From the NCBI GenBank assembly GCA_018267875.1, contig JAFDXP010000023.1:1-64000 (forward strand): 64,000 nt of DNA, in the 5' to 3' direction. The notes under the pieces were generated by a model. The model was given only the letters and a program-made list of their open reading frames with translations. It ran no database searches and was not told where the DNA came from. Below, piece after piece: positions 9,535 through 17,725 of the stretch. Position 1 is the stretch's first letter, and each line of letters begins with the position of its first letter. The stretch is from Bacteroidota bacterium (GTDB taxonomy: Bacteria > Bacteroidota > Bacteroidia > Chitinophagales > Chitinophagaceae). The position numbers and the translations under genes were made by a program.

Positions 9535-9568
9535 TACATTCATTTATCCTCATTCAAACATTTTAAAC

Positions 9569-10183
9569 ATGAAGAAAGCAATTTTATCACTCGGTCTAAT
9601 GGCAATTGCCGGCAGCATGATTTCACTACAATCATGCAACAAAGTAAAAGATGCCGTTCTTAAAAACATCAATCCTTTTGACTTTTCAATGCAAAGTTTT
9701 GTTGTCAATGTAGATCCAACACCTTCCGGTATGGACTCTCTCAACACAGGTGCTGTAAGCACCAAGCTCAATTTGCAAGACAGCATCAACAAGTATATTC
9801 CGTCCGGTTTATCTCTTTCTTTAAATGACGTGAAAGAAGTTCGTTTAAAAACCGTGACAGTATCGCCCGAAACCGGATTTACCGGCGGATCAACTGGCAA
9901 TAATTTTACCAACATTTCTGATGTAGCAGCCTTGTTTAATAGCAATGTAGGTGCTTCTGCCGGCTTGCAAAACATTGGCCAATGGCTCAATATTCCACAA
10001 AGCAGCGAACGTGAAATGCAACCACTTGTTTTTGATTATTCATCCAATCCGGTTAACTTAAAAAACTATTTCAACACATCGGGAGAAACAGAAATTCGCT
10101 ATTTTTTACGTGGCAAACTACGCCGTGCCGTAACTGCTCCATTACAAGTAAGAGTTACCGTTCAGTACACGATTGTACCTTAA
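9569..10183 (+). CDS. Hypothetical lipoprotein
   Basis: A 204-residue protein I do not recognise. The ATG at 9569 is chosen because it follows a complete promoter and starts a lipoprotein signal, MKKAILSLGLMAIAGSMISL, ending in QSC with Cys23. The mature part is rich in short polar strands (LRGKLRRAVTAPLQVRVTVQYTIVP at the end), suggesting a single beta-sandwich domain anchored in the envelope. The reading frame continues upstream into nadE only as chance open sequence. A strong hairpin without a U-tract follows at 10207. Confidence 0.75.
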   Translation: MKKAILSLGLMAIAGSMISLQSCNKVKDAVLKNINPFDFSMQSFVVNVDPTPSGMDSLNTGAVSTKLNLQDSINKYIPSGLSLSLNDVKEVRLKTVTVSPETGFTGGSTGNNFTNISDVAALFNSNVGASAGLQNIGQWLNIPQSSEREMQPLVFDYSSNPVNLKNYFNTSGETEIRYFLRGKLRRAVTAPLQVRVTVQYTIVP

Positions 10184-10206
10184 TCAAAATCGTTTTTTTC
10201 TTTAGT

Positions 10207-10232
10207 AATGGCAATCCAAACGGGTTGCCATT
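10207..10232. other. Perfect 11-bp inverted repeat
   Basis: AATGGCAATCC and GGGTTGCCATT flank AAAC and form an 11-pair stem (one G-T). It lies just after the lipoprotein stop. There is no T-run on its plus-strand 3' side; the T-rich stretch precedes it. It could protect the mRNA 3' end rather than terminate transcription. Confidence 0.5.
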
Positions 10233-10252
10233 GCCATGTTAGCTGAACCCTC

Positions 10253-10260
10253 TATATTTG
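10253..10260 (+). promoter_or_regulatory. -7 promoter element of doxX-like gene
   Basis: TATATTTG is an exact TAnnTTTG match, 21 bases before the ATG at 10282. Because the in-frame TTG at 10258 is part of this element, translation must begin at the ATG. Confidence 0.5.
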
Positions 10261-10281
10261 AGCAAACATATTTTCAACGCT

Positions 10282-10689
10282 ATGGCAATATTATCTTCTG
10301 CCTCTAAATTTTCCAACTTTGGTTTGCTGGTTTTAAGAATAGGCTTAGGTGCTATGATGATCATACACGGATTTCCTAAACTAATAGGCGGGCCAGAAAA
10401 ATGGGCAGCAGTAGGAAGTGCTATGACACACATGGGCATTTCCGGCTATTTTGCCTTGTTTGGCTTTTTAGCTGCTATTTCAGAAGCCATTGGTGGCGCA
10501 TTAATCATTCTTGGCTTAGCCTTTCGTCCGGCCTGCTTAATGCTGATAGGAACCATGGTTGTAGCTGCAACTATGCACATAAAATCAGGAGATGGCATCG
10601 GCACTGCTTCTCATGCAATAGAATTAGCATTTGTATTTTTCGGTTTGTTCTTTGTTGGACCGGGCAGACTTTCCATTGATAAAGGATAA
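10282..10689 (+). CDS. DoxX family membrane protein
   Basis: A 135-residue membrane protein of the DoxX family. After a short N-terminus it shows the family opening LLVLRIGLGAMMIIHGFPKL, then three further hydrophobic helices around GYFALFGFLAAISEAIGGAL, ACLMLIGTMVVAATMHI and AIELAFVFFGLFFVG. The HG of the first helix and the E-IGG of the second are typical. DoxX proteins have been linked to redox or quinone processes, but the role of most members is unknown. The start was moved from a TTG at 10258 to the ATG because the TTG lies inside the promoter. Confidence 0.85.
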   Translation: MAILSSASKFSNFGLLVLRIGLGAMMIIHGFPKLIGGPEKWAAVGSAMTHMGISGYFALFGFLAAISEAIGGALIILGLAFRPACLMLIGTMVVAATMHIKSGDGIGTASHAIELAFVFFGLFFVGPGRLSIDKG

Positions 10690-10730
10690 ACAATTCGTGA
10701 CGAATTATTTATCTTGCCCAAAATTTTTCA

Positions 10731-11156
10731 ATGAAGCGGATTTTAATTTCATTTTCCTTTTTGCTTTTTGTATGCATTGCCGTTGCACAGTCTTCCAAAA
10801 ACATTCCTTGCATAAATGGTAAAAGACTAAAAAATGAAGCTTCCGATAAAATGGTGGTGAAGGAACCCAAAGTGCATTTTACTTCTAAAGAGGAAAAAGT
10901 GTATGCGGTGGTACAAGGTACTATTCGCATGGTTTCCAATTTCAATGTAGTGATTGAATCAGACGGTAAATACTTCATCTATCAAGATGTTAAGGGCGTT
11001 CCAGAACAATTGAATAAAGAAGTAAAACGTGGCGATGAAATAGGCACTATGTATTTTAACGAAGATAAAAAATTGTATGGACTGTTTATTTCTGTGATGA
11101 CCGCTCCTAAAAAATATCTTAGTTACGAAGAGATTGTAAAAGCAATTAAGGGCTAA
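10731..11156 (+). CDS. Secreted protein with degenerate LytM/M23-like fold
   Basis: A 141-residue exported protein; signal peptide MKRILISFSFLLFVCIAVA. The mature part follows the layout of LytM/M23 peptidase domains: KVYAVVQGTI like the opening V-A-x-x-x-G strand, then NVVIESDGKYFIYQDV where active enzymes have VVIDHGNG...Y, then VKRGDEIG like VKxGQxIG, and GLFISVM where active enzymes have HLHFEI. The zinc-binding His and Asp residues of M23 are all absent, so it should not be a peptidase. It may bind or regulate, as EnvC-type dead LytM domains do. This fold assignment is my own pattern match. Confidence 0.55.
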   Translation: MKRILISFSFLLFVCIAVAQSSKNIPCINGKRLKNEASDKMVVKEPKVHFTSKEEKVYAVVQGTIRMVSNFNVVIESDGKYFIYQDVKGVPEQLNKEVKRGDEIGTMYFNEDKKLYGLFISVMTAPKKYLSYEEIVKAIKG

Positions 11157-11388
11157 TTTAAGGGGGGTGGGCTATTCAATACTCATCCTTTCTCTAATTC
11201 ATTTTTTCGCACAAGCTAAAGCACTCGGTTTTCTGAAATTGTATAATCCTCTTTCGGTTATTTGATTTATGGTTTTTTTTAAGTGCTACCCATGTGTCGT
11301 TTACACTTTCATGTCTTTATTGTATTTTGCCACCGTTAGCAAAGTACATCTGTAACTTTTTTTCTTTACACCCGAAAATTGAACTTGT

Positions 11389-13782
11389 ATGCTCGCTCAG
11401 GAATCTCCGGTTTCGTCTAATGGTCGCTTGTCTTTTGAAGAATTTAAGCAAGAAGTGTTGAAAGATTATCGCATGGCAATAGCCAGCCGTGAAGCCAGTT
11501 TGATTGGGCGGCGCGAAGTGCTTACCGGAAAAGCTAAATTTGGCATTTTTGGTGATGGGAAAGAATTAGCTCAAATAGCAGCATCTAAATGTATGCAACC
11601 CGGCGATATCCGTTCAGGATACTACCGCGATCAAACATTAATGTTTGCAACCGGCATGAGCGATATTGAAAAGTTTTTTGCCCAATTGTACGCTAATCCT
11701 GATATTAATGATGAACCATCAACCGGTGGACGAATGATGAACGGACACTATGGCACTCGTTGGTTAGACGATGATGGAGAATGGAAAGACCTAACGGCTG
11801 CGCCTCAATCTTCAAGCGATATATCTCCTACTGCAGGGCAAATGGTTCGTGCATTGGGGCTTGCTTTTGCCTCTAAATGCTATCGAAATATTCCGGAGCT
11901 TCAAAAGGGCTTTGAAAAATTTTCAAAAAAAGGAAATGAGGTTGTCTTTTGTACCATTGGCGATGCCTCTACTTCCGAAGGTTTATTTTGGGAAACGGTT
12001 AATGCAGCCGGAGTTTTACAGGTTCCCCTGGCGGTGTTTGTATGGGATGATGGTTATGGAATTTCTGTACCACGTAAATATCAAACGACCAAAAACTCAA
12101 TTTCCGATGCGCTATCCGGTATGCAATATGATAGCAAAAAAGGGGGTATCAATATTTACACAGTTAAAGGTTGGGACTATCCAGCTTTAGTTCAAACCAT
12201 TCAACATGGTATTTCAAGAGTACGCGAAACCCATATCCCAGCTATATTTCACGTGCAAGAAGTAACTCAACCGCAAGGACACTCTACTTCCGGATCGCAT
12301 GAGCGTTACAAGAGTAAAGAACGCCTTGAATGGGAAAAAGAATTCGATTGTCTTGCCAAGATGAAAGAGTTTTTGCTTGAAAATGAAATTGCCCCTGCCG
12401 AAGAAATTGATGTATTGGAACAAGAAGCCAAGCAAGAAGCACGCGATGGAAAACAACGTGCCTGGGATAAGTTTATTAATCCGATCAAACAACAAGTAGA
12501 ACAAGCTGCTAATCTTTGCCAGCAGGTTGTGTATGAAGGCGGTGCTAATTCTGTAATTGTTGCCGAAATGATTCAAAGGCTAAAATCCATCAAAGAGCCT
12601 ATTCGCAAAGACATCATGCAAACACTAAGTAAGGTAGTTTCCCTTGCTTATAGCAATACAGAAGCCATCAGATCCGTAAATAATTTTTACGACCACTTAA
12701 AGGCAGAAAACAAAGAAAAATTCAGTTCGCATCTATATTCACAATCCGCCCAAAGCGTGAGGAAGGTGAAAGAAGTGCCGGCAATTTTCAGTGGTGAAGT
12801 AGCTAATGGCTATGAAATTCTCAATAAATATTTCGACTTAATATTTGCCAATAATGCTTCTGTTGTGGCGTTTGGTGAAGATCTCGGTAAAATTGGAGAT
12901 GTCAACCAAGGTTTTGCCGGATTACAAGAAAAATACGGTGAACAGCGCATTTTTGATACAGGTATTCGTGAAGCAACCATTATTGGACAAGGTTTAGGAA
13001 TGGCTATGCGCGGTTTGCGGCCAATAGCAGAAATTCAATATCTCGACTATTTACTGTATGGCTTGCAACCCCTAAGTGATGATGTAGCAACTATGCTATA
13101 TCGCACCAGAGGCGGACAAAAATGCCCACTCATTGTTCGTACTCGTGGTCATCGTTTGGAAGGCATTTGGCATAGCGGATCACCCATTGGCATGATCATT
13201 AATAGTCTGCGTGGCATGTATTTATGTGTGCCTCGCAACATGGCACAAGCAGCAGGCATGTACAACACCTTGTTGCAAAGCGACGAGCCGGGTATTGTCA
13301 TTGAATGCCTGAATGGATATCGCCTTAAAGAACCTATGCCCGCCAATCTGGATAGTTATACAGTTCCTTTTGGTATTCCTGAAATAGTGCGCGAAGGAGA
13401 AGATATCACCATTGTTTCTTACGGCTCTACTTTACGTGTTATTGAAGAAGCCATAGTCAACTATTTAGAACCAGCCGGCATTTCGTGTGAGGTAGTTGAC
13501 GTGCGAACACTTTTACCCTTCGATATCAACCATAAGATTGTTGAGTCACTGAAAAAAACGAGTAGAATTGTCTTTATTGATGAAGACGTTCCGGGTGGTG
13601 CATCTGCTTATATGTTCCAACAAGTAATGGAAAATCAAGGTGGGTTCAAATGGCTGGATGCCACACCACGCACGCTTACTGCTCAACCGCATCGTCCTGC
13701 TTATGCTACTGATGGAGATTATTTTTCAAAGCCAAATGCAGAAGACATTTCAACAATCGTAAAAGAAATCATGGCTGAATAA
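11389..13782 (+). CDS. Fused alpha/beta 2-oxo acid dehydrogenase E1
   Basis: A 797-residue natural fusion of E1 alpha and beta chains, the thiamine-diphosphate decarboxylase of a 2-oxo acid dehydrogenase complex (branched-chain oxo acid type most likely). The alpha part (about 1-390) has GYYRDQT near residue 81 and the ThDP/Mg motif GDASTSEGLFWETVNAAG. The beta part (about 460-797) has FGEDLGKIGDVNQGFAGLQ, the ThDP-contacting Glu region, and IVRTRGHRLEGIWHSGSP. Such fusions are typical in Bacteroidota. Its E2 and E3 are not adjacent; the odhB at 31.5 kb looks like a 2-oxoglutarate-type E2. The substrate is inferred from family, not shown. Confidence 0.85.
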   Translation: MLAQESPVSSNGRLSFEEFKQEVLKDYRMAIASREASLIGRREVLTGKAKFGIFGDGKELAQIAASKCMQPGDIRSGYYRDQTLMFATGMSDIEKFFAQLYANPDINDEPSTGGRMMNGHYGTRWLDDDGEWKDLTAAPQSSSDISPTAGQMVRALGLAFASKCYRNIPELQKGFEKFSKKGNEVVFCTIGDASTSEGLFWETVNAAGVLQVPLAVFVWDDGYGISVPRKYQTTKNSISDALSGMQYDSKKGGINIYTVKGWDYPALVQTIQHGISRVRETHIPAIFHVQEVTQPQGHSTSGSHERYKSKERLEWEKEFDCLAKMKEFLLENEIAPAEEIDVLEQEAKQEARDGKQRAWDKFINPIKQQVEQAANLCQQVVYEGGANSVIVAEMIQRLKSIKEPIRKDIMQTLSKVVSLAYSNTEAIRSVNNFYDHLKAENKEKFSSHLYSQSAQSVRKVKEVPAIFSGEVANGYEILNKYFDLIFANNASVVAFGEDLGKIGDVNQGFAGLQEKYGEQRIFDTGIREATIIGQGLGMAMRGLRPIAEIQYLDYLLYGLQPLSDDVATMLYRTRGGQKCPLIVRTRGHRLEGIWHSGSPIGMIINSLRGMYLCVPRNMAQAAGMYNTLLQSDEPGIVIECLNGYRLKEPMPANLDSYTVPFGIPEIVREGEDITIVSYGSTLRVIEEAIVNYLEPAGISCEVVDVRTLLPFDINHKIVESLKKTSRIVFIDEDVPGGASAYMFQQVMENQGGFKWLDATPRTLTAQPHRPAYATDGDYFSKPNAEDISTIVKEIMAE

Positions 13783-13942
13783 GGCAATCTATATTGGACA
13801 AAACATAAATGACGCTTAACACAAATATTATACCAGATAGGTGTTGCAATTCTGTTTTAAGTATCTCGTGTTAGGCTTTGATTTATCTATTCTTGGTCAT
13901 CTTTTTTTGAGATTCCGGCTGTAACATTGCGGCTCGAAAAAA

Positions 13943-14347
13943 ATGCTCGCTCAAAACAATTGGAAAAACGCTCTAAGGTTCAGAAGATGGAGTCGTAAGT
14001 CTTACGCTTCCTTTCTGACTATTGGCAAGCACATAACCATTGGTAGGCTAAAAAGCATCGTTGCTGACACCCTATTATCTAAAAATAATAAGCCTGAAAA
14101 CCCATCCAACCTAAACCCATTTACCGGTATCTTTTCTGAAAAAGAAATAGACGATCCGCCCATACTTACTTCGGCTTGGCTACTCGCTCCCTTTGCGCTT
14201 ATAGAATCCTCAAAACAAGAGGAAAGAAACATTTTTTTAAACACAACCAATCCGTTTGTTTATCTGGCTGAAAGTTGCTGCACAAGCACCTTTCAGCCAT
14301 TCTTATTTTTATTAACCATCAAAAAGATTTTGAAATACAAACAACAA
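13943..14347 (+). CDS. In-frame leader ORF before the TonB receptor
   Basis: From an ATG at 13943 the frame stays open without a stop into the TonB receptor, adding 135 residues ahead of that protein's signal peptide. The first 45 residues are strongly basic and aromatic (RFRRWSRKSYASF, then IGKHITIGRL) and look like real protein. I recall similar WSRKxYAxF...TIG peptides encoded near cobalamin receptor genes in Bacteroidota, but could not check. The later part reads like non-coding sequence and contains a 13-pair hairpin. It may be a separate leader peptide, part of an attenuator, or an N-terminal extension. A -7-like TAACATTG lies at 13922. Confidence 0.4.
14266..14310 (+). terminator. Attenuator-like hairpin before the TonB receptor
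   Basis: GGCTGAAAG (14266-14274) pairs with CTTTCAGCC (14290-14298), extended inside by TGCT/AGCA after one mismatch, loop GCACA. ATTCTTATTTTT follows. It lies about 50 bases before the receptor ATG and inside the open leader frame, so it would act as a conditional terminator rather than a gene end. Confidence 0.6.
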
Positions 14348-16273
14348 ATGAATTGCAAAACACTTCTGAAAATATCCATGCTGATATTGGGGTACACAAA
14401 CCAAACTTATGCACAAATACAAACGCTGGATCCCATAACTGTAACTGCCTCATTAAGCGAAGCTCGAAGTTCAGAAACCGGGCGAAATATCGTTATTATA
14501 TCCGGTGCTGAAATTTCAAAATTACCAGTACATTCTTTAGATGAATTACTAAAATATGTTCCTGGTGTAGAAGTGCAATTGCGCGGCCCGCAAGGTTCTC
14601 AAAGCGACATTAGTATTCGGGGAGGCACATATCAACAAGTGTTAGTCATTTTAGACGGATTGCGTTTAAACGATCCTAATACCGGACATTTTTCAGCGTA
14701 CATACCCATCACACCGGCACAAATTGACCGTATAGAAGTGCTAAAAGGTGCGTCAGCAGCTATTTATGGCGCAGATGCGGTAGGCGGAGTAATCAATATC
14801 ATTACTAAAACTTTCAACAATGCACAACAACCCAATAAACAAGTTGCTATTGCTCAAGTAGGCATAGGCGATTTCAACTTAACTAACATGAATGTTGGCG
14901 GCTATTTTCAAGGGCAACAGTTCAGCCTGGACGGTGGTTATATGTCCAATCAATCAATAGGCAGTCAGCAACGTGGAGAAAATGGATATTTCTATAACAC
15001 TACCGGCTCAATTGGTCTTCATTATCACATCTCAAAACACTGGAATCTCTCAGCACGCAGCACTTATGACAACAGAAATTTTGCAGCTCAGAATTACTAT
15101 ACCACTTTTGTTTCAGATACAGCAACCGAAAAAGTAAGTAGTTGGTGGTATCAAGCAAAACTAAATTATGAGAATAAAAACTCTCATTTTAGCATCCATG
15201 CAGGATATAAAAGTTTAAATGATCAGTACACCTACAATGCCTTTTCAACTGCCAATAAAAATCAATCATCCTATTTCCAAACCTTAGTCCTTTTTCAACA
15301 AAAAATCAATCAACAACTATATTTCACAGCAGGCTATAATTTTCAAAACAAAGGAATTGTATCTAACGACAGAGGGAATCATCAAATTCAACAACATGCA
15401 CTCTTAGCAAGCGCACAATACAAAATTTTTAATTATTTAAACCTAATGCCTTCTACACGAATTGAATTTATAGGCAACAATAATGTAGAAATATTACCTC
15501 AAATTAATGTATCATGGCATTTGCATCCGTTTCAAATACGCGCCAGTGGCGGAAGAAGCATTCGTGATGCAGACTTTACTGAAAGGTATAACAACTACAA
15601 CAAACCTTTAGTTACTGGAGGAAGCATCGGTGATCCCTATTTAGTTCCCGAAGTAGCGTGGAGCTATGAAGCAGGTGCGGATTGGTTTTATGGAACTCAA
15701 TTAAAGTTATCAGCTACCTTTTTTCAACGATTTCAAAGTAAGCTCATAGATTGGGTTTCCACTCCCTACATTGATATGCCTCGAAAAGATAACCTTACTT
15801 CAACAGGTAGTTACGCATTAGCCACCAACATAGCAGAAGTAAACACTACCGGTACTGAAATGGATATGCAATACACTAAAGCCATTTCATCCAAACAAAA
15901 ATTTAAACTCAATGCAGGCTTGTTGTGGCTACATAGCACCAGTAGTGAAAATAATCCTTCCTTCTACATTTCTTCACATGCCAACTTCTTAGCCAACTTC
16001 AATCTTCAATACCAAATAGGCAAAGTATCAGTCAGCTTCACGGGTATCTATAAAAATCGTAAGCCTCAACAAGCTACTGCCATAGATGCAACAGTAAGTG
16101 AAACCTATTTTGTGTTAAACGGAAGAACCACTTATTCTATTTGGAGAAATTATTTTAATGCCTTTGTACAGGTGGACAATTTGTTCAATCAATCATACAG
16201 TGATCTATTAGGTGCAAAAATGCCGAGACGATGGTTGCAAGGCGGAATTAGTATAAATTGGGCCAAAAAATGA
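14348..16273 (+). CDS. btuB: TonB-dependent receptor, cobalamin/BtuB-like
   Basis: A 641-residue outer-membrane active transporter. The ATG at 14348 is chosen because it begins a signal peptide (MNCKTLLKISMLILGYTNQT ending YAQ). A plug domain follows with ITVTASLSEARSSETGRN, LDELLKYVPGVEVQLRGPQG, DISIRGGTYQQVLVILDGLR and IEVLKGASAAIYGADAVGGV, then a 22-strand-type barrel ending in GISINWAKK. Plug sequence and small size resemble BtuB-type vitamin B12 receptors. No ABC or other uptake genes are adjacent. An attenuator-like hairpin and a leader ORF precede it, suggesting regulation by premature termination. The substrate remains an inference. Confidence 0.8.
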   Translation: MNCKTLLKISMLILGYTNQTYAQIQTLDPITVTASLSEARSSETGRNIVIISGAEISKLPVHSLDELLKYVPGVEVQLRGPQGSQSDISIRGGTYQQVLVILDGLRLNDPNTGHFSAYIPITPAQIDRIEVLKGASAAIYGADAVGGVINIITKTFNNAQQPNKQVAIAQVGIGDFNLTNMNVGGYFQGQQFSLDGGYMSNQSIGSQQRGENGYFYNTTGSIGLHYHISKHWNLSARSTYDNRNFAAQNYYTTFVSDTATEKVSSWWYQAKLNYENKNSHFSIHAGYKSLNDQYTYNAFSTANKNQSSYFQTLVLFQQKINQQLYFTAGYNFQNKGIVSNDRGNHQIQQHALLASAQYKIFNYLNLMPSTRIEFIGNNNVEILPQINVSWHLHPFQIRASGGRSIRDADFTERYNNYNKPLVTGGSIGDPYLVPEVAWSYEAGADWFYGTQLKLSATFFQRFQSKLIDWVSTPYIDMPRKDNLTSTGSYALATNIAEVNTTGTEMDMQYTKAISSKQKFKLNAGLLWLHSTSSENNPSFYISSHANFLANFNLQYQIGKVSVSFTGIYKNRKPQQATAIDATVSETYFVLNGRTTYSIWRNYFNAFVQVDNLFNQSYSDLLGAKMPRRWLQGGISINWAKK

Positions 16274-16495
16274 AGACGGAATCTGACTGACAAAATAGAT
16301 GGTGTAGAAGTTATAGTTAATTTCAGTTGAATCATTACTTAATGTCTAAATAAAACGCATTTACATTTTCAAGTCAGGTTTGTTTACTAAACTTGTTATA
16401 TAATCTTGATTGATTAAAAACTGTATCATTCTTTTCTCGCCCAAAGCACGCCAAGTATTTCGCAAGGCACACTCAGGGCTTTTCCTTTGAAACTT

Positions 16496-16855
16496 TTAAA
16501 GGTTGTTGACTATTTTTTGTTTTCCATCTGTCAAAAGTTTAGAGTTGAAATTAATTAGCAAAGCCATTTTTTGATCTACTAATTTGACATAGGTAAGTTT
16601 TTGTGCAAAATGAACAGGTGCAAGGATTTCTAATGATTTTAGTTCTATAATGAACTTGTTTTCTACGAGTAAATCAATTCGGTATCCAATATCTTGTTTC
16701 ACTTCTTTATACGCCAAAGGCATAACAACTTGTATCATTACCTCCAATTCCATTTCTCTTAAATCATAAGACAGGGCTTTTTCATACGCAGATTCTCACA
16801 GTCACTGCCCATGAGTTTTATGCCAATCCACCTTTCTTCCAACTCATTAATGCCG
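16496..16855 (-). pseudogene. Decayed GxxExxY-family gene
   Basis: The intact 3' part (start codon possible at 16753) encodes GYRIDLLVENKFIIELKSLE and AQKLTYVKLVDQKMALLINF, the PD-(D/E)XK-like core of GxxExxY proteins. The same frame extends upstream as ESAYEKALSYDLRE, the family's defining stretch, but is then blocked by two TGA codons. Further upstream, in another frame, INELEERWIGI matches the family N-terminus, with the GxG segment that should lie between deformed. A frameshift plus a small deletion near 16800-16830 therefore broke the gene. The family's role is unknown. Confidence 0.75.
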
Positions 16856-17055
16856 AATTGCTAATCCCAAGCCCTTAGACTACTTCTTTTACTCTGCCTC
16901 GTAAATTGCTTAATTCCATAGCTTGCTGTTTGAATGCTAAACTGTATTTTTTTGTTCTTGCTCCGTTTTGTTAATTTATCATGAAGGGCTAATTTTATTT
17001 TGCCCACTCAAATCCAGTAACTCCAACACCGAGTTTATGACCATATACAGCGCAC
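16856..17055. other. Intergenic stretch, nothing recognised
   Basis: Together with 16274-16495 this flanks the GxxExxY remnant. Both stretches are AT-rich with stops in all frames and no RNA gene or repeat that I can see; they may be remains of the same decayed insertion. Confidence 0.4.
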
Positions 17056-17086
17056 CAAAAAAATTGCCTTCCGATGGAAGGCAATT
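17056..17086 (-). terminator. Terminator of rpsP
   Basis: AATTGCCTTCC (17062-17072) and GGAAGGCAATT (17076-17086) form a perfect 11-pair stem with a 3-base loop. On the minus strand it is followed by TTTTTGG. Confidence 0.9.
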
Positions 17087-17114
17087 GGCAAAAGATTTGG
17101 ATAGATAAGTGACT

Positions 17115-17630
17115 CTATTCACCTTCAGCAGGTGCTGCTTGTTCTTCCGTGCTGCCTTCTTCGGAAGGAGCTGCGGTTGCTTCTGCTGCGCGAGCTGCAT
17201 TTTTTTCTTCCACACGACGTACCGACTCAGTTACAATAGCATGACGTTTATCTTGCTTGTGCTTGCGGTGAGCTTCTTGGCGGCGAGCAACTACTTCTTC
17301 GTGCTCACCATTCCAATTTTCAAATTTTTCCCACGCAGTCTTTTCATCAAAAAGACCAAGGGTTACGCCACGCATCAAATGTTTCAGGAATAAAACTCCT
17401 TTGAAAGATAGGATACGGCGGCAAGTGTTTGTAGGCTGTGCACCCTTTTGCAACCAATGCAGGCTACGCTCACGACTTAAACGAACTGTGGCAGGTACAG
17501 AAAGAGGGTTGTACGTACCGAGTTTTTCGATGAATTTACCATCACGCGGGGCAGTGCTGTTTGCAACTACAATAAAGTAAAAAGGGCGTTTCTTGGAGCC
17601 ATGTCGCTGTAAGCGAATTTTAACGGACAT
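17115..17630 (-). CDS. rpsP: 30S ribosomal protein S16, long form
   Basis: A 171-residue S16. The conserved first 80 residues contain [34 protein letters not shown] and [14 protein letters not shown]-type contacts with 16S rRNA. The usual bacterial S16 is about 80-90 residues; this one continues with a Lys/Arg-rich helix ([18 protein letters not shown]) and an Ala/Glu-rich tail ([19 protein letters not shown]), a known Bacteroidota trait. Unlike in many bacteria, rimM, trmD and rplS are not downstream; a strong terminator follows at once, so it is monocistronic. Confidence 0.95.
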   Translation of the reverse strand: MSVKIRLQRHGSKKRPFYFIVVANSTAPRDGKFIEKLGTYNPLSVPATVRLSRERSLHWLQKGAQPTNTCRRILSFKGVLFLKHLMRGVTLGLFDEKTAWEKFENWNGEHEEVVARRQEAHRKHKQDKRHAIVTESVRRVEEKNAARAAEATAAPSEEGSTEEQAAPAEGE

Positions 17631-17676
17631 AAATAATAGAAATTATTTGTGTTGAACAAAAATGGTTTTTGGAGTG

Positions 17677-17684
17677 CGAAGATA
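17677..17684 (-). promoter_or_regulatory. -7 promoter element of rpsP
   Basis: TATCTTCG on the minus strand, one change from TAnnTTTG, with a 46-base leader before the rpsP ATG. Confidence 0.45.
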
Positions 17685-17725
17685 GTAAAAAGTTTTGAGC
17701 AAGAAAAGTTTTTTGAAAAACATTT

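Noticed and set aside
10207-10232. Inverted repeat as intrinsic terminator
   Set aside because: Strong stem, but no T-run on the 3' side on the plus strand and no minus-strand gene it could end.
11389-13960. The E1 gene and the leader ORF share the first 11 bases ATGCTCGCTCA
   Set aside because: Only 11 bases with no similarity around them; likely chance.
14002-14250. Minus-strand ORF opposite the leader ORF
   Set aside because: No recognisable domain or promoter; the leader region better explains the sequence.
13800-14260. Cobalamin riboswitch before the TonB receptor
   Set aside because: I could not find the conserved B12-box or core segments; the hairpin alone does not prove an aptamer.
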